Below, piece after piece: positions 30,608-38,661 of a stretch of 64,000 nt of DNA. The stretch is from Luteimonas cucumeris (GTDB taxonomy: Bacteria; Pseudomonadota; Gammaproteobacteria; Xanthomonadales; Xanthomonadaceae), in the NCBI RefSeq assembly GCF_007830035.1, contig NZ_VLKN01000004.1:124001-188000 (forward strand), read 5' to 3'. The position numbers and the translations under genes are program-made. The notes below the pieces were generated by a model, which saw nothing but the letters and a program-made list of their open reading frames with translations, had not been told where the DNA came from and did no database searches. Every line of letters starts with the position of its first letter. Positions within the stretch are counted from its first letter, which is position 1.

Positions 30608-31800
30608 ACACGGCGACATTGGCCGGCCTGGCGCCAACCGCCTCGCCGGCGTCGCGTTCCGCCGACGCCAAGCCGGCGACACGCGATGCAACCACCGCAG
30701 CCAACGGCGACGACCGGTTCGAACGCCTGTTGCGCGGGAAGGAAGCCGCAAGAAATCCGGCGGTCGCCGCCGGTACGGAAAGCACGGAAGGCAGCGCGGA
30801 AGCGGCAGCCGTTTCCACCAAACCCAAGGATGCCGACACGCCCGAACCTGCACAGGAGCAGGACGAGGACACGCGCGACTGGCCTCTGGCGGCGCTGGCG
30901 CTGCTCGGCATTCCGTGGACGGACGCAGCGCAGCCGGCCCAGCCCGTCGCGCTGCCGGAAACCGCGACTGGAGTCGCGCCCACTGCGTTGCCCGGCGGAG
31001 GCGGCGGAGCAGGCTCTGCTCCTCAGGCACAGGCGCTGGCATCGGCAATTGATGTTTTGTCCGCGGGTATCGAAGGTGAACCGGCGCCCGCCACAGCCGG
31101 CATCGATGCAACGACCGGACTGCCGACCGAGGCACGGCCTGTCGACAACACCGCAACCACTGCCAGATCCGCAGAGAATCCGTTGCCTTCCGCCACGCAA
31201 CTCGCCGCCACTGCCCCGGCGATCGCGCCGGAAGCGTTGCCGATCGCGCCGACATTGAAGGAACTGACCGACACGCTGCGCCAGGACGCCGACGGCGACT
31301 CGGCCGCGCCCACGATCAACGCCGCAGCCGCACCCTCGCCGTCCACCCATGGCCTGCCGCGCACCGCGACGGTCAATCTGCTGGCCGCGCCGACGCCGGA
31401 CCTGCACAGCGAACACTTCGACGAGGCGATCGGCACTCGCCTGACCTGGATGGCCGAACAGAAGATCGGCCACGCCCATATCCGCATGACGCCCGAGCAG
31501 CTGGGGCCGGTGGAAATCCGCCTGCGGCTGGAGGGTGATCGCGTCCACGCCGACTTCGACAGCGCGCAACCGGAAGTGCGGCAGGCGCTGGAAAGCAGCC
31601 TGCCGAAACTGCGCGAGATGCTCGGCCAGCACGGTTTCCAGTTGGCCCACGCCGACGTCGGCCATCGCCAGGAGGCACCGGCACGCCATCCGGATGCCCG
31701 CAACCACGACGGCGCGCCGAGCGCGGAAGGCACCGATCTGCGCAGCCCATCGCCGGCACCACGCCATTCGGTCCGCGGCCTGCTCGACGCGTACGCGTGA
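30604..31800 (+). CDS. fliK: FliK, hook-length control protein
   Basis: A 398-residue secreted ruler. The long N-terminal part is Ala/Pro/Thr-rich and disordered. The C-terminal Flg_hook domain (about 265-370) has the usual RMTPEQLGPVEIRLRLEGDRVHADF and LESSLPKLREMLGQHGFQL. Within the linker, residues about 120-140 (TGVAPTALPGGGGGAGSAPQ) come from palindromic repeats of intergenic type (30961-31022). This is the end of the fliFGHIJK run. Confidence 0.92.
   Translation: MNTATLAGLAPTASPASRSADAKPATRDATTAANGDDRFERLLRGKEAARNPAVAAGTESTEGSAEAAAVSTKPKDADTPEPAQEQDEDTRDWPLAALALLGIPWTDAAQPAQPVALPETATGVAPTALPGGGGGAGSAPQAQALASAIDVLSAGIEGEPAPATAGIDATTGLPTEARPVDNTATTARSAENPLPSATQLAATAPAIAPEALPIAPTLKELTDTLRQDADGDSAAPTINAAAAPSPSTHGLPRTATVNLLAAPTPDLHSEHFDEAIGTRLTWMAEQKIGHAHIRMTPEQLGPVEIRLRLEGDRVHADFDSAQPEVRQALESSLPKLREMLGQHGFQLAHADVGHRQEAPARHPDARNHDGAPSAEGTDLRSPSPAPRHSVRGLLDAYA
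30961..31022. repeat. REP-type palindromes inside fliK
   Basis: A GCGAC-TGGA-GTCGC stem followed by GCCCAC (30964-30982) matches the layout of the palindrome at 13484-13506. Another palindrome, GGAGCA-GGCTC-TGCTCC (31006-31022), follows. Both are in frame in the disordered linker of FliK. Confidence 0.6.
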
Positions 31801-31843
31801 TCCCTGCGCGCGTCAATTTTCCGGCTGACGCCAATACCGCCAT

Positions 31844-31859
31844 CGGCACACCGCTTGCA
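31844..31859 (+). promoter_or_regulatory. Sigma54-type -24/-12 site for fliLMNOPQR
   Basis: CGGCAC, 5-nt spacer, TTGCA, near-perfect consensus with correct GG-GC spacing. It is 36 nt upstream of the GTG start of fliL; CAGGAGA at about 31879 is the ribosome site. Confidence 0.85.
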
Positions 31860-31894
31860 TCGGATCTCCCGTCCGCCCCAGGAGATCCATCCGC

Positions 31895-32419
31895 GTGTCT
31901 TCCGCCAAGAACAACGCCAAGGCCGCCAAGGCCGACATCCTCAAGTCAGGCAAGCCCTGGCTGCTGATCGCCGTCATTGCCGTGGTCGCCGCGGGCGCGG
32001 CCGGCGGCGGTGCGTGGTTGTTCGCCAGCCGCTCGGCTGCGCAGCAGATCGAACAGGAACAGGCCAAGGCCAGGAGCAAGGCCTCGCGCATTCCGGCGCC
32101 GGCGCAGTACTTCGCGCTCGAGCCGCCGTTCGTGGTCAACCTCGCCGGCGCCATGGCCGGTCCGCGCTACCTGCAGGTGGAGGTGCAGTTGATGACGCGC
32201 GATCCGGAGGCGCTGAAGAATGTCGAACAGCACGCCCCGGCGATCCGCGCCAAGCTGCTGATGCTGTTCGCGCAGGCGCAGGCCGACGCGCTGGCCGATC
32301 GCGCCGGCAAGGAAAAACTGCAGGCCGCAGCGCTGCGCGACGTGAAGGCGCTGATGACCGCCGAAACCGGCAAGCCCGGCGTCGAGCAACTGCTGTTCAC
32401 CAGCTTCGTGATGCAGTAG
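31895..32419 (+). CDS. fliL: FliL, flagellar stator-associated protein
   Basis: A 174-residue inner-membrane protein that supports stator function. One membrane helix lies at about residues 26-48 (LLIAVIAVVAAGAAGGGAWLF). The periplasmic domain has FALEPPFVVNLAG and RYLQVEVQLMTRD. The GTG start at 31895 has a good CAGGAGA upstream. The end GVEQLLFTSFVMQ is family-typical. Confidence 0.94.
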   Translation: MSSAKNNAKAAKADILKSGKPWLLIAVIAVVAAGAAGGGAWLFASRSAAQQIEQEQAKARSKASRIPAPAQYFALEPPFVVNLAGAMAGPRYLQVEVQLMTRDPEALKNVEQHAPAIRAKLLMLFAQAQADALADRAGKEKLQAAALRDVKALMTAETGKPGVEQLLFTSFVMQ

Positions 32420-32429
32420 GGCGCCGACC

Positions 32430-33512
32430 ATGATGAGCGACCTGCTGTCGCAAGACGAGATCGACGCGCTGCTGCATGGCGTCGACTCCGGCGCGATCGA
32501 GACCGAGGATCCGCCGCCGGAACCGGGCGTCGCCCGTTCCTACGACTTCGCCAGCCAGGACCGCATCGTCCGCGGCCGCCTGCCGACGCTGGAGATGATC
32601 AACGAGCGCTTCATCCGCACCTGGCGCATCGGCCTGTTCAACCTGCTGCGGCGCTCGGCCGACCTTTCGGTGCGCGGCATCGAGATGATCAAGTTCGGCG
32701 ACTACCTGCATTCGCTGTATGTGCCCACCAACCTCAACCTGATCAAGCTCAAGCCGCTGCGCGGCGTCGGCCTGATCGTGTTCGAACCCAAGCTGGTCTA
32801 CACGGTGGTCGACAACTTCTTCGGCGGCGACGGCCGCTATCCGGCCAAGATCGAGGGCCGCGAGTTCACGCCCACCGAAATGCGCGTGATCCACCTGCTG
32901 CTGAAGCAGACCTTCGCCGATCTGGTCGATGCGTGGGCACCGGTGATGAACGTGGACTTCGAGTACATCAATTCGGAAGTCAATCCTCACTTCGCCAACA
33001 TCGTCAGCCCGCGCGAATACGTCGTGGTCAGCCGCTTCCACGTCGAGCTGGACGGCGGTGGCGGCGAGATCCACATCACCCTGCCCTATTCCATGCTCGA
33101 GCCGATCCGCGAACTGCTCGATGCGGGCATGCAGTCCGACCGCGTCGACAACGACGGCAGCTGGAAGCTGAGCCTGCAGGAGCAGCTGCGCACCGCGGAA
33201 GTGACGCTGTCCAGCGTGCTGGCCGAAAAACGCATCAACCTGCGCGAGCTCACCCGCCTGAAGATCGGCGACATCCTGCCGATCGACCTGCCCAAACAAG
33301 TGCCGCTGTGCGTCGAACGCGTGCCGGTGTTCACCGGCGAGTTCGGCATCCGCAACGGCAGCAACGCGGTGAAGATCGTCGCCAACCATCCACCCGGCAC
33401 GCGCGTCGCGCCGGCCGTGCCCGCGGCACTGGCCGCACCAGCCGACAGGCCGCTCCCGGCCGCCGGCCTGCCATCGAACCTCCCCGTCGTCTTCCAGGAC
33501 TCCGCGTCGTGA
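32430..33512 (+). CDS. fliM: FliM, flagellar motor switch protein
   Basis: A 360-residue C-ring protein. The N-terminal CheY-P-binding motif LLSQDEIDALLHG (residues 5-17) is intact. The middle CheC-like domain has RIVRGRLPTLEMINERFIR, and the C-terminal SpoA domain has ADVTLSS-type sequence (AEVTLSSVLAEKRINLRELTRLKIGDILPID). An extra Ala/Pro-rich tail (~30 residues) precedes the stop, which overlaps the fliN GTG start. Confidence 0.97.
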   Translation: MMSDLLSQDEIDALLHGVDSGAIETEDPPPEPGVARSYDFASQDRIVRGRLPTLEMINERFIRTWRIGLFNLLRRSADLSVRGIEMIKFGDYLHSLYVPTNLNLIKLKPLRGVGLIVFEPKLVYTVVDNFFGGDGRYPAKIEGREFTPTEMRVIHLLLKQTFADLVDAWAPVMNVDFEYINSEVNPHFANIVSPREYVVVSRFHVELDGGGGEIHITLPYSMLEPIRELLDAGMQSDRVDNDGSWKLSLQEQLRTAEVTLSSVLAEKRINLRELTRLKIGDILPIDLPKQVPLCVERVPVFTGEFGIRNGSNAVKIVANHPPGTRVAPAVPAALAAPADRPLPAAGLPSNLPVVFQDSAS

Positions 33513-33847
33513 ACACATCCGCAAACGAAGCCGCCAGCGCGGCGCAATTCGAATCGCTGCAGGCCGAAGCCGCCAGCAGCGACAACGACATGAGCCTGGA
33601 CGTCATCCTCGACGTGCCGGTGGTGCTGTCGCTGGAAGTCGGCCGCACGCGCATGCCGATCCGCAATTTGCTGCAGCTCAACCAGGGCTCGGTGGTGGAA
33701 CTGGAACGCGGCGCCGGCGAACCGCTCGACGTGTTCGTCAACGGCACGCTGATCGCGCATGGCGAAGTGGTGGTGGTCAACGACCGCTTCGGCGTGCGCC
33801 TGACCGACGTGGTCAGCCCCAGCGAACGCATCCGGCGCCTGCGATGA
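33509..33847 (+). CDS. fliN: FliN, flagellar motor switch protein
   Basis: A 112-residue SpoA-domain protein of the C ring. After a short Ala/Ser-rich lead the core reads DVILDVPVVLSLEVGRTRMPIRNLLQLNQGSVVEL and ends NDRFGVRLTDVVSPSERIRRLR. I place the start at GTG 33509, inside the fliM stop; no ATG precedes the core except at DMSLDV. Overlaps fliO by ATGA. Confidence 0.95.
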   Translation: MNTSANEAASAAQFESLQAEAASSDNDMSLDVILDVPVVLSLEVGRTRMPIRNLLQLNQGSVVELERGAGEPLDVFVNGTLIAHGEVVVVNDRFGVRLTDVVSPSERIRRLR

Positions 33848-34266
33848 GCCTGACGATATCGACGATGCTCGCCGTGGCCGGCACCGGCACCGGCGCCGCC
33901 GCTGGCGGGAAGGTCGCGCAAGCCGCGCCGGCCGCGCCCGGTATCGGAGGCGCGCTGGTCGCGCTGGTGCTGGTGCTGGCGCTGATCCTCGGACTGGCGT
34001 GGCTGCTGCGGCGCCTGCCCGGCGCGCGACTGGGCCTGCATGCCAACGATCAGTTGCGCCTGGTCACCTCGCTCAACGTCGGCACCAAAGAACGCCTGCT
34101 GGTGGTGGATGTCGGCGGCGAACAGCTGCTGCTCGGCGTCAGCGCCGGCGGTATCTCGTCGCTGCATCGACTGTCGCAGCCGCTCGCCATGCCGGCGGCG
34201 CCGACGATGCCGAAGATGCCCGATTTCGCCGAACTGCTGGCCAAGCGCCTGCGCAAAGAGACCTGA
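33844..34266 (+). CDS. fliO: FliO, flagellar export apparatus assembly protein
   Basis: A 140-residue small membrane protein that helps assemble FliP rings. A hydrophobic segment (about 37-58: ALVALVLVLALILGLAWLL) is followed by RRLPGARLGLHANDQLRLVTSLNVGTKERLLVVDVGGEQLLLGVS, typical of FliO. Position between fliN and fliP supports it. Confidence 0.92.
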   Translation: MSLTISTMLAVAGTGTGAAAGGKVAQAAPAAPGIGGALVALVLVLALILGLAWLLRRLPGARLGLHANDQLRLVTSLNVGTKERLLVVDVGGEQLLLGVSAGGISSLHRLSQPLAMPAAPTMPKMPDFAELLAKRLRKET

Positions 34267-34269
34267 GCC

Positions 34270-35088
34270 ATGCGTCGTTTCCTGAGTTCATTGCTGGCGT
34301 TATGGCTGCTGTGCGCACCGATGCTGGCGCTGGCGCAAGCCAACGCCAACACCGCGCCGACAGCCACGACCACGGGCGTCGCCGCTGCGGCCAAGCCGAC
34401 CGCTCCGAGCCTGCCGGCACTGCCCAAGGTCACCGTCGGCCAGGTCGGCGACAAGGCCGTAAGCCTGCCGCTGCAGACGCTGCTGCTGATGACGGCGATC
34501 ACGCTGATTCCGTCTGCGTTGCTGGTGATGACTGCATTCACCCGCATCATCATCGTGCTCGGCCTGCTGCGGCAGGCGCTGGGCACCGGGCAGACGCCAT
34601 CGAACCAGGTGCTGGTCGGGCTGGCGCTGTTCCTCACCATGCTGGTGATGCTGCCGGTCGGCCAGAAGGCCTGGGCGCAGGGCATGGCGCCGTACCTGGA
34701 CGGGCAGATCGATTTCGCCACCGCCTGGCAGATGACCACCGCACCGCTGCGCGGCTTCATGCTGGCGCAGGTGCGCGACACCGACCTGATGACCTTTGCC
34801 GGTCTCGCCGGCCACGGCGCCTACGCCAGCCCTGCCGACGTGCCGTTCCCGATCGTGGTGGCCTCGTTCATCACCAGCGAACTGAAGACCGCGTTCGAGA
34901 TCGGCTTCCTGGTGTTCATCCCGTTCGTGATCATCGACCTGGTCGTGGCCAGCGTGCTGATGTCGATGGGCATGATGATGCTGTCGCCGATGCTGGTGTC
35001 GGCACCGTTCAAGATCCTGCTGTTCGTGCTGGTCGACGGCTGGGTGCTGATCGTCGGCTCGCTGGCCGCCAGCTTCAACGCGGCCTGA
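34270..35088 (+). CDS. fliP: FliP, flagellar export gate protein
   Basis: A 272-residue gate component. The signal peptide (MRRFLSSLLALWLLCAPMLALAQ) is normal for FliP. Family motifs include LLMTAITLIPSALLVMTAFTRI, LGLLRQALGTGQTPSNQVL and FIPFVIIDLVVASVLMSMGMMMLSP. Confidence 0.97.
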   Translation: MRRFLSSLLALWLLCAPMLALAQANANTAPTATTTGVAAAAKPTAPSLPALPKVTVGQVGDKAVSLPLQTLLLMTAITLIPSALLVMTAFTRIIIVLGLLRQALGTGQTPSNQVLVGLALFLTMLVMLPVGQKAWAQGMAPYLDGQIDFATAWQMTTAPLRGFMLAQVRDTDLMTFAGLAGHGAYASPADVPFPIVVASFITSELKTAFEIGFLVFIPFVIIDLVVASVLMSMGMMMLSPMLVSAPFKILLFVLVDGWVLIVGSLAASFNAA

Positions 35089-35092
35089 CGCG

Positions 35093-35362
35093 ATGAATCC
35101 CGAAGTCGCACTCACCGAACTGCGCGGCGGCCTGGAAGTGGCGCTGTGGGTCGGCGGTCCTTTGCTGCTGGTGGTGCTGGTGGTGGGCGTGGTGATCGGC
35201 GTGATCCAGGCCGCGACCCAGCTCAACGAACCGACCATCGCCTTCGTCGCCAAGGCCGTCGCGCTGACCGCGGCGCTGTTCGCCACCGGCAGCTTCCTGC
35301 TCGGCACGCTGGTGGAATACACCACGTCGCTGTTCCAGCGCCTGCCGCACCTGATCGGCTGA
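35093..35362 (+). CDS. fliQ: FliQ, flagellar export gate protein
   Basis: An 89-residue protein with two membrane helices (about 16-38 and 50-72), including VGVVIGVIQAATQLNEPTIAFVAK, the family signature. It is 4 nt after fliP and 7 nt before fliR. Confidence 0.96.
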   Translation: MNPEVALTELRGGLEVALWVGGPLLLVVLVVGVVIGVIQAATQLNEPTIAFVAKAVALTAALFATGSFLLGTLVEYTTSLFQRLPHLIG

Positions 35363-35369
35363 AACGCGG

Positions 35370-36161
35370 ATGGACGCCGCCACCCAGATGGTGATCGACG
35401 GCCAGCAGGCCTTCGGCGCCATCAATGCGGTGCTGTGGACGCTGCTGCGCACTGGTGCGTTGCTGATGGCCTCGCCGCTGATCGGCACGCCGGCGATTCC
35501 GCGGCGGGTGCGGGTGATGATCGCGGCGGCCTTGTCGTTCGCGCTGGCGCCGTTGTTGCCGCCGACGCCCGGACAGATCGTGTTCGATGCGGTCACCGTG
35601 CTCAACATCGCACGCGAACTGGCGATCGGCGCCAGCATGGGCTTCCTGCTGCGGCTGGCGTTCGAAGCCGGCGCACTGGCCGGCGAACTGGTCTCGCAGG
35701 GCACCGGCCTGGCGTTCGCGCAGATGTCCGACCCGCTGCGCGGGGTCAATTCCGGCGTCGTCGGCCAGTGGTTCTACCTGGCCTTCGGATTGCTGTTCTT
35801 CGCCCTCAACGGGCACCTCGCACTGGTGTCGCTGCTGGTCGACAGCTACCGCTCGCTGCCGGTAGGCGCGGCGCTACCCGATGTGCCGGCGATGCTGCAG
35901 GTCGCGCCGGCTTTCATGATGCAGGTATTGCGCGCCGGCTTGAGCCTGGCGCTGCCGGTGATGGTGGCGATGCTGGCGGTGAACCTGGCGTTCGGCGTGC
36001 TCGGACGCGCCGCGCCCGCGCTCAACCCGATCCAGCTGGGCCTGCCGACGGCGTTGCTGCTCGGGCTGTTCCTGCTCGCGCTGCTGTCCGGCGAACTCGG
36101 GCCGCCCGTGCAGCGCCTGCTCGACCAGGCCTTCGACGCGGCGCGGGAAGTCGCGGCCTAG
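35370..36161 (+). CDS. fliR: FliR, flagellar export gate protein
   Basis: A 263-residue polytopic protein. Motifs are RTGALLMASPLIGTPAIPRRVRVMIAAALSF, GFLLRLAFEAGALAGELVSQGTGLAFAQM, and AAPALNPIQLGLPTALLLGLFLLAL. In Pseudomonas flhB follows directly. Here a diguanylate cyclase gene follows 2 nt later, and flhB is 15 kb away in the opposite direction. Confidence 0.96.
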   Translation: MDAATQMVIDGQQAFGAINAVLWTLLRTGALLMASPLIGTPAIPRRVRVMIAAALSFALAPLLPPTPGQIVFDAVTVLNIARELAIGASMGFLLRLAFEAGALAGELVSQGTGLAFAQMSDPLRGVNSGVVGQWFYLAFGLLFFALNGHLALVSLLVDSYRSLPVGAALPDVPAMLQVAPAFMMQVLRAGLSLALPVMVAMLAVNLAFGVLGRAAPALNPIQLGLPTALLLGLFLLALLSGELGPPVQRLLDQAFDAAREVAA

Positions 36162-36163
36162 CC

Positions 36164-37690
36164 ATGTCGATCCTGCCCTCGAATCGTATTGCGCACGCCG
36201 GCCCCCCGTCGCCACGTGCAGCGGAACGGATAGTGATCGCCGGCAGCGCCATCGGCGTGATGGCCCTGCTGGCCATCGTGTTGTCGCTGCTGGCGATGGA
36301 ACATCGCAGCGCCACGCACCTGGCGCGCCGCTCCGCCGGCAATCTGGTGCAGCTGATCGATGCCGACATCACGCGCAGCATCGGCCTCTACGACCTCGCG
36401 CTGCAGGGCGCCGCGACCGCCGCCGCGACGCCGGGAATCGACAAGCTGCCGCCGCAGTTGCGTCGCGAACTGTATTTCGGTCGTGCGGTCGCCGCACCGC
36501 ACAGCGAGCGCATGCTGATTCTCGATGCCGATGGCCGCGTCATCGCCAATTCCGGTCGCGGCGATCATCTCCCCGCATCGTTCCGTGGCCGGCCGTGCTT
36601 CGACGTGCATGCGCGCGATCCCGCCCATGGCCTGTGCATCAGTTCACCCTACCGGCTGGGCGCAGGCGCGGACGCATGGCACATCGCCTTCAGCCGACGC
36701 GTCGCTTCGGCGGATGGCCGCTTCGCCGGCGTCGCCCTGGGCGAGATGAAACTGCGCTATTTCAGCGTCCTGTTCCGCAGCCTGGAGTTCGGCGCCTCCA
36801 CCCATGTCAGCCTGCTGCAGCAGGACGGCGCGCTGCTCGCGCGCCATCCTTCCACCGGCCGTGACATGACCGGCACCGATTTCAGCGCCAGCCCCAATTT
36901 CCAGCGCATGGTGCGCGAGCGCGAAGGCAGCTTCACCGCACTGTCGGCGGTCAACGGCGAAGTGCGCCTGTTCACCTTTTCGCGGGTCGGCGAATTGCCG
37001 CTGGTGCTGCTGATCGCGATCTCGGCGGACGAGGTCTACGCGTCATGGCGGCGGACGGCAGCCCTGGTTGGCGGCGCCACGCTCCTGTTGTGCCTGACCG
37101 GCGTCGGATTTGCCTGGCTGCTGCGCCATGAACTGCGGTTGCGCCACGAAACCGGCGAACGCATGGCCGCGCTCGCCGCCACCGACCCATTGACCGGTCT
37201 CGCCAACCGGCGCCAGCTCGACGAGCGCCTGGATGCCGAGTGGCAACGCTCCTTCCACAACAAGCGACCGCTGTCGCTGCTGATGATCGATGTCGACCGC
37301 TTCAAGTGGGTAAACGACGTGCACGGCCACGCCCGCGGCGACGACATCCTTTGCACCATCGCCAACCTGATCCGCCAGCATCTGCAACGTCCCGCCGACG
37401 CAGGCGCCCGCTACGGCGGCGACGAATTCTGCGTGCTGTTGCCGGAAACCGATGAGTCCGGCGCTGCCGCGGTCGCCGAAGCGATCCGCGCCGACGTGCA
37501 GCGCATCCTGTCGCACGGCGGCGAGGCCGACGTCACGGTCAGCATCGGTTACGCCAGCCGGATCGCGACCCAGCACGAAGACGTGCTGTCGATGATCGCC
37601 ATCGCCGACGCGGCGTTGTACGAAGCCAAGCATCGCGGGCGCAACAAGGTGGTGGGCGAACGATGCAGCGAGACCGACCTGGAGGCCTGA
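36164..37690 (+). CDS. Membrane diguanylate cyclase with periplasmic sensor
   Basis: A 508-residue c-di-GMP synthase. One membrane helix is near residues 23-45, followed by a periplasmic Cache-like sensor (about 46-300: SIGLYDLALQGAATAAAT, ILDADGRVIANSG, FSRRVASADGRFAGVALGEM). A second helix lies near 305-325. The GGDEF domain starts DPLTGLANRRQLDERL, with the active-site GGDEF at 418-422 and an inhibitory-site RPAD at 409-412, so enzyme activity with product inhibition is expected. Start ATG 36164 is 2 nt after fliR, so it is likely co-transcribed with fliL-R and could feed c-di-GMP to FleQ. Confidence 0.92.
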   Translation: MSILPSNRIAHAGPPSPRAAERIVIAGSAIGVMALLAIVLSLLAMEHRSATHLARRSAGNLVQLIDADITRSIGLYDLALQGAATAAATPGIDKLPPQLRRELYFGRAVAAPHSERMLILDADGRVIANSGRGDHLPASFRGRPCFDVHARDPAHGLCISSPYRLGAGADAWHIAFSRRVASADGRFAGVALGEMKLRYFSVLFRSLEFGASTHVSLLQQDGALLARHPSTGRDMTGTDFSASPNFQRMVREREGSFTALSAVNGEVRLFTFSRVGELPLVLLIAISADEVYASWRRTAALVGGATLLLCLTGVGFAWLLRHELRLRHETGERMAALAATDPLTGLANRRQLDERLDAEWQRSFHNKRPLSLLMIDVDRFKWVNDVHGHARGDDILCTIANLIRQHLQRPADAGARYGGDEFCVLLPETDESGAAAVAEAIRADVQRILSHGGEADVTVSIGYASRIATQHEDVLSMIAIADAALYEAKHRGRNKVVGERCSETDLEA

Positions 37691-37748
37691 TCCGGCGCTT
37701 TGTTGCCCCTACGTTTGCGGCAAGGGCGGAGAAGCGATTGGCGGCAAC

Positions 37749-37870
37749 GACGCAAGTTCCCGACCCTTGCGGGTCGGCTTTTCCGCCCGCTACAACGCAA
37801 CACCTCGCTCATCCTGAGCTTGTCGAAGGACGCAAGTTCCCGACCCTACGGGTCGGCTGTTCCGCCCGCT
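37749..37870. repeat. Direct repeats with GGGTCGG hairpins and dispersed CTCATCCTGAGC repeat
   Basis: Two near-identical ~42-nt copies (37749-37790, 37829-37870) each hold the hairpin CCGACCC...GGGTCGG. Between them lies a CTCATCCTGAGCTTGTCGAA sequence, a dispersed repeat found in many bacteria; its variant recurs at 38453-38473. No gene is supported between 37691 and 38661. Confidence 0.7.
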
Positions 37871-37879
37871 GCCGCGTGC

Positions 37880-38287
37880 GGGTCACTTTCTTTGCTGGCC
37901 CAAAGAAAGTAACCAAAGAAAGGGCCCGAAGCCGGCTTGGCTGCGTTGCACTCGATAGATGCCGATTCGGGGGCCGCTTTCGTCGTTGCCGGAGCTCTTG
38001 TTCTCGCTTGAAATTTGATTGCAGCGTTTGATCGCCCCCCCGCACTCTGCCGATCGCATTGGCTTTAGCTGCGGCTGTTAGCTGTTGACCTTGGCACGAA
38101 CTACCAGCGATCCGAGCCACGCCATAGACCCGAAGGGCGGCGCACATGGATGTGCGCCGTTTTCCGACCGAGCCATGGATGGCGAGTCGGAAAATCCCCG
38201 AGGACTATCAACTGCATCGTTAGCTCTGATCGGGGAAGACCCTTTTCTTTGGTTACTTTCTTTTGGGTCAGCAAAAGAAAGTGACCC
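37880..38287. mobile_element. Structured ~408-bp element with long terminal inverted repeats, copy 1
   Basis: The left end (GGGTCACTTTCTTT...) and right end (...AAAGAAAGTGACCC) are inverted repeats of about 43 nt. For copy 1 the match extends outward to 37865 and 38302. The interior holds two conserved hairpins: GGCGCACAT/ATGTGCGCC at about 38138-38157 and TTTTCCGAC/GTCGGAAAA at about 38160-38195. A second copy in the same orientation is at 52070-52474. No credible open frame is shared by both. It looks like a non-autonomous, MITE-like element or a structured RNA. Confidence 0.75.
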
Positions 38288-38387
38288 GCACGCGGAAGCG
38301 GGCGGAAGCGCTTTACAACAGCCGTAGGCTGGTCAAAACCGACCGGAAGGTCGGCAAATGCTGCGCAACTCCAACAGCCCAAGAGCA

Positions 38388-38476
38388 GAGTCACTGGATC
38401 CCGGCTTGCGCCGGGATGGCGAGCGGGCAAAGTCGCTGGATCCTCGCCTCGCTCATCCTGAGCCCGTCGAAGGACG
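38388..38476. repeat. Dispersed short repeats (CACTGGATCCC and CTCATCCTGAGC types)
   Basis: AGTCACTGGATCCC with the GCCGGGAT partner (38388-38420), a second GTCGCTGGATCC at about 38431, and CTCATCCTGAGCCCGTCGAA at about 38453. Related copies are at 52549-52585. Intergenic, no gene. Confidence 0.7.
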
Positions 38477-38513
38477 CGTGAATGACGGCTTGGAGCAAAG
38501 ATCAATATTTCGC

Positions 38514-38606
38514 GTAGGGCGCAATAACCGAAGGGCATTGCGCCGCATGGCTGTAGGAACCTCGCGTCATACGGCGCATTACGCCTTCGGCTAATGCGCC
38601 CTACAG
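38514..38606. repeat. REPIN-like inverted pair (GTAGGGCGCA ... TGCGCCCTAC)
   Basis: Two ~32-nt imperfect inverted copies (38514-38545 and about 38575-38606) flank ~30 nt and would fold into a hairpin. This is the GTAGGGCGCATT-type repeat common in proteobacterial genomes. It ends 55 nt before the parP stop. Confidence 0.75.
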
Positions 38607-38661
38607 GTCGAACGCTCGCCAACGAGGCCAGGTTATCGCCAAGGCCACCCGGAAACTCGAC

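Noticed and set aside
37663-38622. Several 70-170 codon frames in the intergenic region after the diguanylate cyclase
   Set aside because: They read through known repeat types on both strands, with no consistent start or ribosome site; judged noncoding.
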